Source of the DNA: Acetatifactor sp.
Lineage (GTDB): Bacteria > Bacillota > Clostridia > Lachnospirales > Lachnospiraceae
Assembly (NCBI GenBank): GCA_016290775.1
Contig: JAEEVF010000004.1
Span: 1-64,000, forward strand
Direction: 5' to 3'
DNA length: 64,000 nt
Below the pieces are notes generated by a model. That model had not been told where the DNA came from, searched no databases, and saw only the letters and a list, made by a program, of their open reading frames with translations. Shown here in pieces: positions 5,211 through 14,440 of the stretch (position 1 is its first letter; the number at the start of each line of letters is the position of its first letter). Position numbers and translations under genes: made by a program.

Positions 5211-7850
5211 TTAACGTGACTCGGCTATAGCTGCCTGTGCTGCAGCCAGTCTAGCGATAGGAACGCGGAAAGGCGAGCAGGAAACATAGTCAAGGCCGAT
5301 CTTGTGGCAGAACTCAACGGAAGAAGGATCTCCGCCGTGCTCACCGCAGATACCAACATGCAGGTTGGGATTAGCGGGCTTGCCAAGCTTCATGGTCATC
5401 TCCATCAACTTGCCAACGCCGGTCTGGTCAAGCTTTGCGAACGGATCGTTCTCAAAGATCTTGGTGTCATAGTAAGCACCAAGGAACTTGCCTGCGTCGT
5501 CACGGGAGAAGCCGAAGCACATCTGGGTCAGATCGTTGGTACCGAAGCAGAAGAAGTCAGCTTCCTTAGCGATCTCGTCAGCGGTAAGAGCTGCACGAGG
5601 AATCTCGATCATGGTACCTACTTCGTACTCAAGGTTAGCGCCTGCTGCCTTGATCTCAGCGTCAGCGGTCTCAACAACAACCTTCTTAACGAACTTAAGC
5701 TCCTTCACTTCGCATACAAGAGGGATCATGATCTCAGGCTTAACGTTCCAATCGGGATGAGCCTTCTGTACTTCGATTGCAGCACGGATAACTGCCTTGG
5801 TCTGCATCTTAGCGATTTCAGGATAGGTAACTGCAAGACGGCATCCTCTGTGGCCCATCATGGGGTTGAACTCATGCAGGCTGGTGATGATAGCCTTAAT
5901 AGCTTCAACGGACTTGCCCTGAGCGTCAGCCAGCTTCTTGATGTCCTCGTCCTCGGTAGGAACGAACTCATGCAGAGGCGGATCAAGGAATCTGATACAT
6001 ACAGGGTTGCCCTCAAGTGCCTCGTAGAGAGCCTTGAAGTCGCTCTGCTGATAAGGCAGGATCTTCTCAAGTGCTGCTTCTCTCTCAGCAACGGTATCTG
6101 CACAGATCATCTCACGGAATGCAGCAATTCTGTCCTCTTCAAAGAACATATGCTCGGTACGGCAGAGGCCGATACCCTCAGCACCCAGCTCACGAGCCTT
6201 CTTAGCATCACGAGGGGTATCTGCATTGGTACGAACCTTCAGCTTACGATACTTGTCAGCCCATGCCATTACGCGGCCAAAGGTGCCGGCGATGGATGCG
6301 TCAACGGTATCGATCTCGCCCTTGTAGATGTTACCGGTGGTACCATCGATGGAGATCCAGTCGCCTTCAACGAAGGTCTCGCCGCCAAGGGTGAACTTCT
6401 TGTTTTCTTCGTCCATGTTGATGTCGCCGCAACCGGATACACAGCAGGTACCCATGCCACGTGCAACAACGGCTGCGTGAGAGGTCATACCACCACGAAC
6501 GGTCAGGATGCCCTGTGCAGCCTTCATGCCAGTGATGTCCTCAGGAGAGGTCTCAAGACGAACCAGAACAACCTTCTCGCCCTTCTCCTTCCAAACAACT
6601 GCGTCATCAGCGGTGAATACAACCTTACCGGTTGCAGCTCCGGGAGATGCGCCAAGGCCCTTGCCAAGAGGCTTAGCAGCCTTCAGTGCAGCAGCGTCGA
6701 ACTGAGGATGAAGCAGGGTGTCAAGGTTACGAGGATCGATCATTGCAACTGCCTCAGCCTCGGTCTTGTGGCCTTCGTCAACAAGGTCGCAAGCGATCTG
6801 CAAAGCTGCCTGAGCGGTTCTCTTACCGTTACGGCACTGGAGCATGTAGAGCTTTCTGTTCTCTACGGTGAACTCCATATCCTGCATGTCATGATAATGG
6901 TTCTCAAGGGTCTCACAAACCTTGATGAACTCAGCGTATGCTTCAGGGAACTCCTGCTCCATCTGAGCGATGGGCATAGGAGTACGAACACCAGCAACCA
7001 CGTCTTCGCCCTGTGCGTTCTTCAGGAACTCACCCATGAGCTTCTTCTCGCCGGTTGCGGGATCACGGGTAAATGCAACGCCGGTACCGGACTCGTTGTT
7101 GAGGTTACCGAATACCATGGGCATTACGTTTACTGCAGTACCCCAAGAATAAGGGATGTCGTTGTCACGACGATAAACGTTTGCACGAGGGTTGTCCCAA
7201 GAACGGAACACTGCCTCGATCGCGAGCTTCAACTGCTCTACGGGATCGGAAGGGAAGTCCTTGCCAAGCTGATTCTTGTACTCAGCCTTGAACTGCTCAG
7301 CCAGCTTCTTCAGGTCAGCCGCGTTCAGGTCAACGTCGAACTGAACACCCTTCTCAGCCTTCATCTCGTCGATGAGCTTTTCGAAGTACTTCTTACCAAC
7401 CTCCATAACAACGTCGGAGAACATCTGGATGAAACGTCTGTAGGAATCGTATACAAAACGCTCGAATGCAGGATCAGGGTTGCCAGCGATCATTGCTGCA
7501 ACTACTTCATCATTCAAACCAAGGTTCAGGATCGTGTCCATCATGCCGGGCATGGATGCTCTCGCGCCGGAACGAACGGATACCAACAGGGGGTTCTTCA
7601 GATCGCCAAACTTCTTGCCGTTGAGTTCCTCCATCTTTGCAACGTACTCCATGGTCTGACCCATGATCTCGTCGTTGATCTTGCGTCCGTCCTCATAGTA
7701 CTGAGTACAAGCTTCCGTCGTGATCGTGAAGCCCTGGGGTACGGGAAGTCCGATGCCGGTCATCTCAGCAAGGTTAGCGCCCTTACCGCCGAGAAGATTA
7801 CGCATGGTCATGTCGCCTTCGCTAAACATATAGACCCACTTTTTTGCCAT
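5211..7850 (-). CDS. ppdK: Pyruvate, phosphate dikinase
   Basis: PPDK interconverts pyruvate, ATP and phosphate with PEP, AMP and PPi. In anaerobic Clostridia it can run in the glycolytic direction or supply PEP. The 879 residues are full length. The N-terminal ATP-grasp begins KKWVYMFSEGDMTMRNLLGGKGANLAEM. The phosphohistidine swivel domain has GGMTSHAAVVARGMG (His near residue 457). The C-terminal PEP-binding barrel ends with the CGEHGGDPSSVEFC segment, including the catalytic Cys. AGGAGG precedes the ATG. The gene is flanked by its own promoter (8000-8027), a roughly 140-base leader and a strong terminator (5044-5081), so it is a single-gene unit. Codon bias is strong, consistent with high expression, and leaves a stop-free antisense frame. 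Confidence 0.97.
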   Translation of the reverse strand: MAKKWVYMFSEGDMTMRNLLGGKGANLAEMTGIGLPVPQGFTITTEACTQYYEDGRKINDEIMGQTMEYVAKMEELNGKKFGDLKNPLLVSVRSGARASMPGMMDTILNLGLNDEVVAAMIAGNPDPAFERFVYDSYRRFIQMFSDVVMEVGKKYFEKLIDEMKAEKGVQFDVDLNAADLKKLAEQFKAEYKNQLGKDFPSDPVEQLKLAIEAVFRSWDNPRANVYRRDNDIPYSWGTAVNVMPMVFGNLNNESGTGVAFTRDPATGEKKLMGEFLKNAQGEDVVAGVRTPMPIAQMEQEFPEAYAEFIKVCETLENHYHDMQDMEFTVENRKLYMLQCRNGKRTAQAALQIACDLVDEGHKTEAEAVAMIDPRNLDTLLHPQFDAAALKAAKPLGKGLGASPGAATGKVVFTADDAVVWKEKGEKVVLVRLETSPEDITGMKAAQGILTVRGGMTSHAAVVARGMGTCCVSGCGDINMDEENKKFTLGGETFVEGDWISIDGTTGNIYKGEIDTVDASIAGTFGRVMAWADKYRKLKVRTNADTPRDAKKARELGAEGIGLCRTEHMFFEEDRIAAFREMICADTVAEREAALEKILPYQQSDFKALYEALEGNPVCIRFLDPPLHEFVPTEDEDIKKLADAQGKSVEAIKAIITSLHEFNPMMGHRGCRLAVTYPEIAKMQTKAVIRAAIEVQKAHPDWNVKPEIMIPLVCEVKELKFVKKVVVETADAEIKAAGANLEYEVGTMIEIPRAALTADEIAKEADFFCFGTNDLTQMCFGFSRDDAGKFLGAYYDTKIFENDPFAKLDQTGVGKLMEMTMKLGKPANPNLHVGICGEHGGDPSSVEFCHKIGLDYVSCSPFRVPIARLAAAQAAIAESR

Positions 7851-7999
7851 TTGTTTCTTTCCTCCTAAGTATAAGTTTTGAATATGACAGAACCCCCCGA
7901 AATGGTACGGAAGATCCTCATAAACTGTGATTTGCTAACGCTTCCGTCGGAAAAGATAAGCGCAAAAAATACCCGTCCCTCCGCAGAGCGCACATAATT

Positions 8000-8027
8000 A
8001 TCATAACATAAAAAAATGAAAAGGCAA
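8000..8027 (-). promoter_or_regulatory. Sigma-A-type promoter of ppdK
   Basis: On the minus strand TTGCCT (8027-8022) and TATGAT (8005-8000) are 16 bases apart. Transcription would start near 7993 and leave a leader of about 140 bases before the ppdK ATG. The interval 7851-8164 otherwise holds only this promoter, the divergent one at 8086-8113 and AT-rich sequence; I see no known riboswitch in the leader. Confidence 0.65.
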
Positions 8028-8085
8028 CAACAAATTGCAATTTTTTTCACTGAAATCGCTTACATGCTTAAGTTCGTTTTCCTAC

Positions 8086-8113
8086 TTGAAAATCTTTTGC
8101 GTTATGATATAAT
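8086..8113 (+). promoter_or_regulatory. Sigma-A-type promoter of the ABC-F gene
   Basis: TTGAAA (8086-8091) and TATAAT (8108-8113) are 16 bases apart, 52 bases before the ATG at 8165, which has AAAGGAG as ribosome binding site. Confidence 0.75.
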
Positions 8114-8164
8114 TTTGTAGGTATTCGTACATCGTTTCTATGTTAAGAAATAAAGGAGTTTTTC

Positions 8165-9802
8165 ATGATCAGTGCAAACAACGTAACCTACCGCGTAGGG
8201 AAAAAGGCCCTCTTTGAGGACGTAAACATCAAATTCACGGAAGGGAACTGCTACGGCCTCATCGGCGCAAACGGCGCAGGAAAATCCACCTTCCTTAAGA
8301 TCCTCTCCGGCGATCTGGAGACGACCAAGGGTGACATCGTGATCACGCCCGGTCAGCGTCTCTCCGTCCTCGAGCAGGATCACTTCAAGTATGATGACTA
8401 TCAGGTCATGGACACGGTCATCATGGGCAACAAGCGCCTCTACGACGTGATGAAGGAAAAGGACGCCATCTACGCAAAGGAAGACTTTACGGATGAAGAC
8501 GGCATCCGTGCCAGCGAGCTTGAGGGCGAATTTGCGGAGATGGACGGCTGGGAGGCTGAATCCAATGCAGCCATGCTCTTAAATGGTCTTGGCATTGACA
8601 CGGAATATCATTACGCCACCATGCGTGACCTGGAAGGGAGCCTTAAGGTGAAGGTGTTGCTCGCAAAGGCACTCTTTGGCAATCCGGACATCCTGCTCCT
8701 CGACGAGCCGACCAACCACTTGGATCTGGACGCCATCGCATGGCTTGAGGATTTCCTGATCGACTTTGAGAACACCGTGATCGTGGTCAGCCACGACCGT
8801 TACTTTTTGAATAAGGTCTGCACCTATACCGCAGACATCGACTACGGCAAGATCCAGCTGTATGCCGGCAACTATGACTTCTGGTATGAGTCCAGCCAGC
8901 TCCTCATCAAGCAGATGAAGGAAGCAAACAAGAAGAAGGAAGAAAAGATCAAGGAATTGCAGGAGTTCATCTCCCGCTTCTCCGCGAACGCTTCCAAGTC
9001 CAAGCAGGCAACCTCCAGAAAGCGTGCCCTTGAAAAGATCGAGCTTGAGGAGATCAAGCCTTCAAGCCGCAAATATCCTTACATCGACTTCCGTCCCGAC
9101 CGCGAGATCGGTAACGAAGTGCTCACGGTGGAGCATCTCTCCAAGACCATCAATGGCGAAAAGGTGCTCAACGACATCTCCTTCGTGATGGGTCATGATG
9201 ACAAGATCGCTTTCGTTGGCAGCAACGAGCTTGCAAAGACGACGCTCTTCCAGATCCTCATGGGCGAGCTTGAGCCCGATGAAGGCTCTTACAAGTGGGG
9301 CGTGACCACTTCGCAAGCATATTTCCCCAAGGACAGCACGGGCGAATTTGACAATGACCTGACCATTACCGATTGGCTCACGGGCTATTCTCCCGTCAAG
9401 GACGTGACCTATGTGCGCGGCTTCCTTGGAAGAATGCTCTTCGCCGGCGAAGACGGCGTAAAGAAGGTCAAGATCCTCTCCGGTGGTGAGAAGGTACGTT
9501 GCCTTCTTTCCAAGATGATGATCAGCGGTTCGAACTGCCTGATCCTCGATGAGCCCACGAACCACCTCGACATGGAGAGCATTACGGCGCTGAACAACGG
9601 CCTGATCAAGTTCCCCGGCGTTGCACTCTTCTCCTGCCATGATCACCAGTTTGTGCAGACGACTGCAAACCGCATCATGGAGATCCTGCCGGATGGTTCC
9701 ATGATCGACAAGATCACGACCTACGATGAATACCTTGCAAGCGATGAGATGGCCCGCAAGCGCACCGTCTTCACCGCCCAGAAGGAAGATGACGAGAATT
9801 AG
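8165..9802 (+). CDS. ykpA: ABC-F type ATPase (YkpA/YbiT group)
   Basis: ABC-F proteins have two ATPase domains and no membrane part; they act on ribosomes or in antibiotic protection. The 545 residues match Bacillus YkpA closely in my memory (opening, NCYGLIGANGAGKSTFLKIL, then the NYDFWYESSQL and SANASKSKQATSRK linker). Domain 1 has canonical Walker A (about residues 37-45), a changed signature (DLEGSLKVKVLLA) and LLLDEPTNHLDL. Domain 2 has a non-canonical Walker A (GSNELAKTTL), a good signature (LSGGEKVRCLLS), LILDEPTNHLDM and SCHDHQF. The odd second Walker A is shared with YkpA, so it is not a defect. The gene has its own promoter (8086-8113) and terminator (9816-9849). Confidence 0.9.
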   Translation: MISANNVTYRVGKKALFEDVNIKFTEGNCYGLIGANGAGKSTFLKILSGDLETTKGDIVITPGQRLSVLEQDHFKYDDYQVMDTVIMGNKRLYDVMKEKDAIYAKEDFTDEDGIRASELEGEFAEMDGWEAESNAAMLLNGLGIDTEYHYATMRDLEGSLKVKVLLAKALFGNPDILLLDEPTNHLDLDAIAWLEDFLIDFENTVIVVSHDRYFLNKVCTYTADIDYGKIQLYAGNYDFWYESSQLLIKQMKEANKKKEEKIKELQEFISRFSANASKSKQATSRKRALEKIELEEIKPSSRKYPYIDFRPDREIGNEVLTVEHLSKTINGEKVLNDISFVMGHDDKIAFVGSNELAKTTLFQILMGELEPDEGSYKWGVTTSQAYFPKDSTGEFDNDLTITDWLTGYSPVKDVTYVRGFLGRMLFAGEDGVKKVKILSGGEKVRCLLSKMMISGSNCLILDEPTNHLDMESITALNNGLIKFPGVALFSCHDHQFVQTTANRIMEILPDGSMIDKITTYDEYLASDEMARKRTVFTAQKEDDEN

Positions 9803-9815
9803 TCGCAAAAACAAA

Positions 9816-9849
9816 ATCCCGCATGGCTTGCCTGCGGGATTTGATTTTT
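9816..9849 (+). terminator. Rho-independent terminator of the ABC-F gene
   Basis: The stem ATCCCGCA / TGCGGGAT is followed by TTGATTTTT, 14 bases after the stop codon. Confidence 0.8.
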
Positions 9850-9873
9850 ACTTGACTAGAGAAAGGAAAAGGC

Positions 9874-10746
9874 ATGATCGACTTACACGTACATTCAACC
9901 CGTTCCGACGGAACCTATACGCCAACCGAACTTGTGGAATATGCAATCGAAAAAGGCCTCACGGCCTTTGCACTGACGGATCATGACACGACGGACGGAC
10001 TGGATGAAGCAATCTCCTACGCAAATGCGCTTCGCGCCGAAGGAAAAGCTGACGTTCCTGAGGTCATCCCGGGGATTGAGCTTTCCACGAACATTGAAGA
10101 TACGGAAGTTCACGTCGCAGGCCTTTTCATCGACAAGGAAAATCCTGAGTTTCAAAGCTATCTAAAGGAGTTCGTGGCATCCAGAAACCTAAGAAACGTG
10201 AAGATGTGTGCCAAACTCACGGAGATAGGGATTCCCATCACCGCCGAGGAGCTGGAAAGCGCTTTTCCGAACTGTATTTTGACGCGTGCGCACTTTGCGT
10301 CCTGGCTTCGCGAGCACGGCTATGTTTCCAGCAATAAGGAAGCCTTTGATCGGTATCTCGGCAAGCGTTGCCCCTGCTATGTCCCCCGTGAAAAGATCAC
10401 GCCTCAAAAGGCCATTGCTCTCATTCTTACGGCTGGTGGAATTCCCGTTTTGGCACATCCGATCCTTTACCGCTTGTCCGATGCAAGGCTTGAGGCACTT
10501 GTGGCAACGCTGAAGCAAGCCGGTCTTGTGGGCATTGAAGCGATCTACAGCACCTATGAGCCCTCCGAGGAACGCCAGATCAGAAGGTTGGCGAAGAAAT
10601 ATGATCTACTCCTTAGCGGAGGTTCCGATTTCCACGGCACCAACAAGCCTCGGATCGACCTTGGCGTCGGCCTTGGCAGGCTTTACGTTCCAGATGAACT
10701 CTTAGAAAACATGAAAACCTATCTTGCCGAAAGACCTGGCAGATAA
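9874..10746 (+). CDS. PHP-domain metal-dependent phosphoesterase
   Basis: The 290-residue protein is a stand-alone PHP domain. The metal-binding motifs are MIDLHVHSTRSDGTYTP at the N-terminus (His-x-His), FALTDHDTTDG (about residues 33-43), PGIELS (about 68), PVLAHPILY (about 190) and LSGGSDFHGTNKP (about 248-260). Relatives of this length (YciV/RNase AM type) hydrolyse 3',5'-nucleoside bisphosphate or trim RNA 5' ends; which activity holds here cannot be told from sequence. The RBS is AAAGGAAAAGGC before the ATG. The gene lies just after the ABC-F terminator and is convergent with the S24/S26 peptidase gene, only 4 bases away, so it is a separate unit and not part of the peptide cluster. Confidence 0.85.
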   Translation: MIDLHVHSTRSDGTYTPTELVEYAIEKGLTAFALTDHDTTDGLDEAISYANALRAEGKADVPEVIPGIELSTNIEDTEVHVAGLFIDKENPEFQSYLKEFVASRNLRNVKMCAKLTEIGIPITAEELESAFPNCILTRAHFASWLREHGYVSSNKEAFDRYLGKRCPCYVPREKITPQKAIALILTAGGIPVLAHPILYRLSDARLEALVATLKQAGLVGIEAIYSTYEPSEERQIRRLAKKYDLLLSGGSDFHGTNKPRIDLGVGLGRLYVPDELLENMKTYLAERPGR

Positions 10747-10750
10747 GCTT

Positions 10751-11188
10751 TCACGACTTCTTCCCGCGAAGCTTTTTCTTCAAAGCCGCGAGCGGTTTCA
10801 TAATGGGAAGGCGTAGCGGCCGCATCCAGAGCCAAAGCCCTGAAAGCACCACGTAAATCGGGTTCCTTGCGGAGAACTCCTTGCCCTTTCGCTCAAAGGT
10901 GACCACCTTCGCGAAAAAGCGATCCTTCGTAAGCGGGCCTTCGACTTCCGACTGGTTGTCGCCCACCATAAAAATGCTGTCCTCTCGCACCTTCCATACG
11001 CGGTGCAGCACCAGAATCCCGGAAGGGCGGCGATATAGCCAGACTTCACCTCTGCGGATCCCGTTCGGATCCGCTTTTTTTAGTGTCACGCGATCGCGCC
11101 CCGGCACCACCAGCGGATACATGCTATAGCCCTCCGGCGTGATCTTGACCAATTCATTTTCTTCCAATAACTGCTCAAAGTTTTGCAT
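10751..11188 (-). CDS. S24/S26-family signal-peptidase-like protein
   Basis: The 145-residue protein has the signal-peptidase fold pattern: EGYSMYPLVVPGRDRV with the catalytic Ser (about residue 22), then GEVWLYRRPSGILVLHRVWKV with the usual box around the base residue, then the MVGDNQ box (about 83). The general base is ambiguous: the position has Leu-His-Arg rather than the Lys of type I enzymes, as in the archaeal/SipW-like group. A hydrophobic segment near the C-terminus (YVVLSGLWLWMRPL) may contact the membrane. Proteins of this type accompany PqqD/HPr-kinase-like peptide clusters. Here it faces such a gene across a shared 92-base divergent promoter region with a perfect dyad. A role as leader peptidase for the 149-residue protein at 14441-14890 is inferred. 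Confidence 0.72.
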   Translation of the reverse strand: MQNFEQLLEENELVKITPEGYSMYPLVVPGRDRVTLKKADPNGIRRGEVWLYRRPSGILVLHRVWKVREDSIFMVGDNQSEVEGPLTKDRFFAKVVTFERKGKEFSARNPIYVVLSGLWLWMRPLRLPIMKPLAALKKKLRGKKS

Positions 11189-11220
11189 CCCATTACCAAC
11201 TTTTTTGTTTTTCTAATTGA

Positions 11221-11253
11221 ATGATAGCATTTCCCACGAAAAAATGCTATCAT
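11221..11253. promoter_or_regulatory. Perfect dyad with divergent extended -10 motifs
   Basis: ATGATAGCATT (11221-11231) and AATGCTATCAT (11243-11253) are perfect 11-base inverted arms around 11 bases. Read outward, each arm contains TGCTATCAT, which resembles an extended -10 box (TGnTATAAT). The dyad may therefore serve as two divergent promoters, or as one operator controlling both the peptidase gene (minus) and the PqqD-kinase gene (plus). Confidence 0.6.
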
Positions 11254-11280
11254 GTTTTTAGTGATGGAAGGAGTTTGACC

Positions 11281-12498
11281 ATGAAAGTTAAGAAAAACAT
11301 TCATTGCTATGATATCGAAGGCACGCCATATCTTCTGCCGGTCGGCCAGGGGATCATGGACCATGAACCCTGCCTTTCGACCAATGCGGTGGGAAAGCTT
11401 ATCTGGGAAGGTCTTGAGCGCGGGGAAAGCGAACGCGAGATCCTTGACGATCTGATGCGCGAATTTGAGGCCACGGAGGAAGAACGCCCCATCCTAAAGG
11501 CGGACATGGATGCCTTTATTAGTGTCCTGCATCAACATAGCTTCTTTGAAACGCCTTGGCGGGAGCCAAGGCGTGGCGACGATCAGGTGGCCTTGATCGG
11601 ACCGCTTACGGTGAGATATCACATGCCTGAGGCTTTATACAAGGCTTATTTTCTGCCCTTTGCTCCAGGCACGGCAGCTTCTTTCAGTGCAGATGCCAAA
11701 AACGCCTCCTGCGGCGGCGACGCGGGCTCTGCAGAACTTGCGAAATCCCCTGTCGATCAGACCGTGACTTTCTGTGATCACAGGCCCTTCCAAAAGCCGA
11801 ACGGTATGGTGCTTGTCCGCAGCAACGAGGTGCTAATCATGGAGACCGAGGACTCTTACGTGATCCTGCCGCTCCTTAGCAAGTTCATCCACGAGATCCA
11901 GTGCTCTAAGGATGGTCACGAAGCCTTTGTATTCGGCAAGTGGGAGGAATCCAGTGCGTGCCTGGAAGAATGCTTTTCCGCGCTTCGCTTTCCGTTCCTC
12001 CTTCTGGTCCAGGCAAAGGGCCTTAGCGTCATGCACTCCGCTTCTCTTCTCTACGAGGGCAAAGCATGGCTTTTCTCCGGTCATTCCGGATCAGGAAAGT
12101 CAACCCACGTGGGACTTTGGAACAGCACCTTCCAAACGCCTTGGATCAACGGCGACTTAAACCTCCTTGGCACAGAAAATGGGCAGGCCGTATGCTATGG
12201 TATTCCCTGGTGCGGGACCTCCGGCATCTCCACTCCCGGCAGATTCCCCCTGGGCGGCATTACGTTCCTGAAACAGGCCCCTTATGACAAGGTGACCCAT
12301 ATCACGGGAGATGCTTTCGCATTGGCCGTTGCACAACGCATGATCACGCCAAACTGGACCGCAGCGCAGATGCAACAAAGCATCACCGCTGCCGAGCGCA
12401 TATGCCCTTTGATCTGCGGTTTCCGCTTGGAATGCACAAAGGACCCGTCCGCCGCAATTGCCATGAAGGCTGCGATCGACCAGGCCCTTTCGAGATGA
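11281..12498 (+). CDS. PqqD domain fused to HPr-kinase-like domain
   Basis: The 405-residue protein starts at the ATG at 11281, with AAGGAG 7-8 bases upstream; an upstream in-frame ATG at 11221 lies in the dyad and is rejected. Residues about 1-90 are a PqqD-like peptide chaperone domain (LSTNAVGKLIWEGLERG, then a helical EEERPILKADMDAFISVL). Residues about 100-405 resemble HPr-kinase-related proteins: VALIGPLTVRYHMPEAL, Walker A SGHSGSGKSTHVGLW (about 265-279), an acidic INGDLNLLG and the PWCGTSGISTPG loop. Related kinases phosphorylate lasso peptides. No lasso cyclase occurs in this window, so the substrate is unknown. A 30-residue Ala/Ser-rich insert (about 135-165) separates the parts. 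The gene is convergent with the ABC exporter gene (9 bases apart). Confidence 0.75.
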   Translation: MKVKKNIHCYDIEGTPYLLPVGQGIMDHEPCLSTNAVGKLIWEGLERGESEREILDDLMREFEATEEERPILKADMDAFISVLHQHSFFETPWREPRRGDDQVALIGPLTVRYHMPEALYKAYFLPFAPGTAASFSADAKNASCGGDAGSAELAKSPVDQTVTFCDHRPFQKPNGMVLVRSNEVLIMETEDSYVILPLLSKFIHEIQCSKDGHEAFVFGKWEESSACLEECFSALRFPFLLLVQAKGLSVMHSASLLYEGKAWLFSGHSGSGKSTHVGLWNSTFQTPWINGDLNLLGTENGQAVCYGIPWCGTSGISTPGRFPLGGITFLKQAPYDKVTHITGDAFALAVAQRMITPNWTAAQMQQSITAAERICPLICGFRLECTKDPSAAIAMKAAIDQALSR

Positions 12499-12507
12499 TA
12501 TGCAAAG

Positions 12508-14280
12508 TTAAAAGTTATCGATCATGTCTTTGATCTCTTCCGCATTCAGCAATGCACATTGCTTATTGCGGATGGCGTAAACGCGCTTACACATGGAGAG
12601 CGCCGTGGGACGGTGCGTCGTAACGATGCAGGTCTTGGGGCGCTCGCCGCCCATGATGTTCCGAAGAACCTGCCGTTCCGTCGCCACGTCGAGAGCCGAC
12701 GTTGCTTCATCCAAAAGCAGGATCGGAGTGTCGCGGAGCAGTGCCCTGGCGATGGCAAGTCGCTGCGCCTGCCCTTCCGAGAGGCCGCCGCCGCGCTCGT
12801 GGAGCACGCTGTAGATGCCCTCGGGGAGCTTTTCCACAAAGCTCCAGGCGCAGGCCTGCTTTAATGCCGCAATGATCTCCTCATCGGACGCATCTTCCTT
12901 TACGTTGCGCATGTTCTGCGCGATGGTTCCGGAAAACATGGTGTTTCCCTGAGGTACGTAAGAGAATAACTGTCTTGTCGCAGGAGAGAGGTCAAAGCCT
13001 CTCTTTTCTTTATTCTCCCCTGCCCAGAAGTACGCCTCGCCGCCCTGCGGAGGTACCAGCGACAAGAGAAGTCGCATCATCGTGGTCTTTCCTTCACCCG
13101 AAGGACCAACCAGGCCAACGATCTCGTGCGGTCTGGCCTCCATGGTGGCATTTTCAAACACCTGCGTGCCGGTTTTATATGCATAGGTCAAATGATCGAT
13201 GGTAAGGCCAATGCCGCGGTCGCGGTTCTCCTCAAGGAAGGCCTTGACCTCTTCTCTCTTCCCGTCGTCCTCTCTCGGCATCTCCACGATGTCCATGAGA
13301 CGCCCTGCGGAGGTGGTGAGCGCAATGGCTCCGGGAACGAGGCTTGTAAGGTTGTGTAGCGTTCCCGTCAGCGTTCCGGAAAGGCCAAGGAACATGGTCA
13401 TGGTACCGTAATCAATGGCTCCGCTCCACACGCGGTAGATGCCCCAGCCATAGGCTGCATAGGAAACCAAAAGACCCACGGTGGTCATCAGGAGCGACGT
13501 CCAGATGGACATCTTCTGGAAATCCAGCTTCATCGTGATATATTCCTTCTGAAGCTGCTTAAGGCGCTGTACGTAAAGTCTGATCAGATCAAAAGCCTTG
13601 ATCGTCTGCACGTTGGAAAAGGCTTCCTGGTTGAAGCCGGACATCTTTGCGCCCATGGCCGCGCTGCGCTGGTTATTGTTCACCATGCGCCGCATCAGCG
13701 TCTTGGAAAGGATCAGGCTGACGGGCATGCCCAGGAACGCAAAAATGGCAAAGCTCGCATCGTTTACGATCACGACCGCAAAGGCACTGATAAAGCGGAA
13801 CAGATAAATGATGGCATTGGGAACGTAATTTAGGATCCCGTTTGAGATGGACGATGCATCCGTATTCCATCTGGTCAAAAGGTCGCCAGTGTGATAGTTC
13901 GTGAGGGACTCCCAGTCGGTTACCAGGATCTTTTCAAAAATGTCAGCCTTGATCTCAGCGTCGACTCTCATGCCGACCAATGCGGACACATAACTCGTGA
14001 TCTGGCTTAAGATGCTGTTGGCGATCCCAAGACCGATCATAATGCTAAAGGTCTGGACAAGCTTTCCTGCCTGATATCCCGTGATGATGTTGACCAGATC
14101 TCTGGAGGCAAAGCTCACGCCCAGGGACACCACGGTTCCCACCAAACCCATGAGCGTGTAAATGATCATGGCGAGCCAGTGCTTTTTCCCATATCCATAG
14201 ATCCAAACGGTCTGACGCCACATTTCCTTTAGGCGTCCTTCCTTGATCCTTTTTGCGTAGAATGCGATCCGTTCCTTCAT
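12508..14280 (-). CDS. ABC exporter, fused permease and ATPase
   Basis: The 590-residue protein is a half-transporter that should dimerise. Residues about 30-320 form a six-helix exporter domain (HWLAMIIYTLMGLVGTVVSLG is the first helix). The ATPase has Walker A VGPSGEGKTTMMRLL (about 394-408), signature LSEGQAQRLAIARAL, Walker B ILLLDEATSALD and the H-loop TTHRPTA. There is no N-terminal C39 peptidase, so any leader removal would need another enzyme; the S24/S26 protein at 10751-11188 is the obvious candidate. A promoter-like pair lies at 14320-14348. The gene is separated from the 149-residue substrate candidate by a bidirectional terminator. The substrate is not proven. Confidence 0.85.
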   Translation of the reverse strand: MKERIAFYAKRIKEGRLKEMWRQTVWIYGYGKKHWLAMIIYTLMGLVGTVVSLGVSFASRDLVNIITGYQAGKLVQTFSIMIGLGIANSILSQITSYVSALVGMRVDAEIKADIFEKILVTDWESLTNYHTGDLLTRWNTDASSISNGILNYVPNAIIYLFRFISAFAVVIVNDASFAIFAFLGMPVSLILSKTLMRRMVNNNQRSAAMGAKMSGFNQEAFSNVQTIKAFDLIRLYVQRLKQLQKEYITMKLDFQKMSIWTSLLMTTVGLLVSYAAYGWGIYRVWSGAIDYGTMTMFLGLSGTLTGTLHNLTSLVPGAIALTTSAGRLMDIVEMPREDDGKREEVKAFLEENRDRGIGLTIDHLTYAYKTGTQVFENATMEARPHEIVGLVGPSGEGKTTMMRLLLSLVPPQGGEAYFWAGENKEKRGFDLSPATRQLFSYVPQGNTMFSGTIAQNMRNVKEDASDEEIIAALKQACAWSFVEKLPEGIYSVLHERGGGLSEGQAQRLAIARALLRDTPILLLDEATSALDVATERQVLRNIMGGERPKTCIVTTHRPTALSMCKRVYAIRNKQCALLNAEEIKDMIDNF

Positions 14281-14319
14281 TTCGGCCTTCCTTCATCTTC
14301 CTAAGGCAAATCTACTTTA

Positions 14320-14348
14320 AGCGTAGCATGAAATCCAAAAGAATTCAA
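14320..14348 (-). promoter_or_regulatory. Possible promoter of the ABC exporter gene
   Basis: On the minus strand TTGAAT (14348-14343) and TACGCT (14325-14320), preceded by TG as in extended -10 boxes, are 17 bases apart. The -10 match is weak. Confidence 0.4.
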
Positions 14349-14370
14349 TGCAGGCTTATAAAATGCACAA

Positions 14371-14408
14371 AAAAAGTAAGGCTGCCCGTATGGACAGCCT
14401 TACTTTTT
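14371..14408 (-). terminator. Bidirectional-looking terminator after the 149-residue gene
   Basis: A perfect 14-base stem, AAAAAGTAAGGCTG / CAGCCTTACTTTTT, with a 10-base loop. It lies 33 bases after the stop of the 14441-14890 gene and isolates it from the downstream exporter gene. Confidence 0.88.
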
Positions 14409-14440
14409 ATTTGGTCGTTCCTTTGATTCAAAGCTTATGA

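Noticed and set aside
5304..7868. Stop-free 854-codon frame on the plus strand, antisense to ppdK
   Set aside because: It mirrors the strongly codon-biased ppdK gene exactly and shows no domain, RBS or independent composition. It is a shadow of codon use.
7865..8050. 61-codon minus-strand frame between ppdK and the ABC-F gene
   Set aside because: It overlaps the ppdK promoter and leader, has no RBS and would end on the ppdK RBS.
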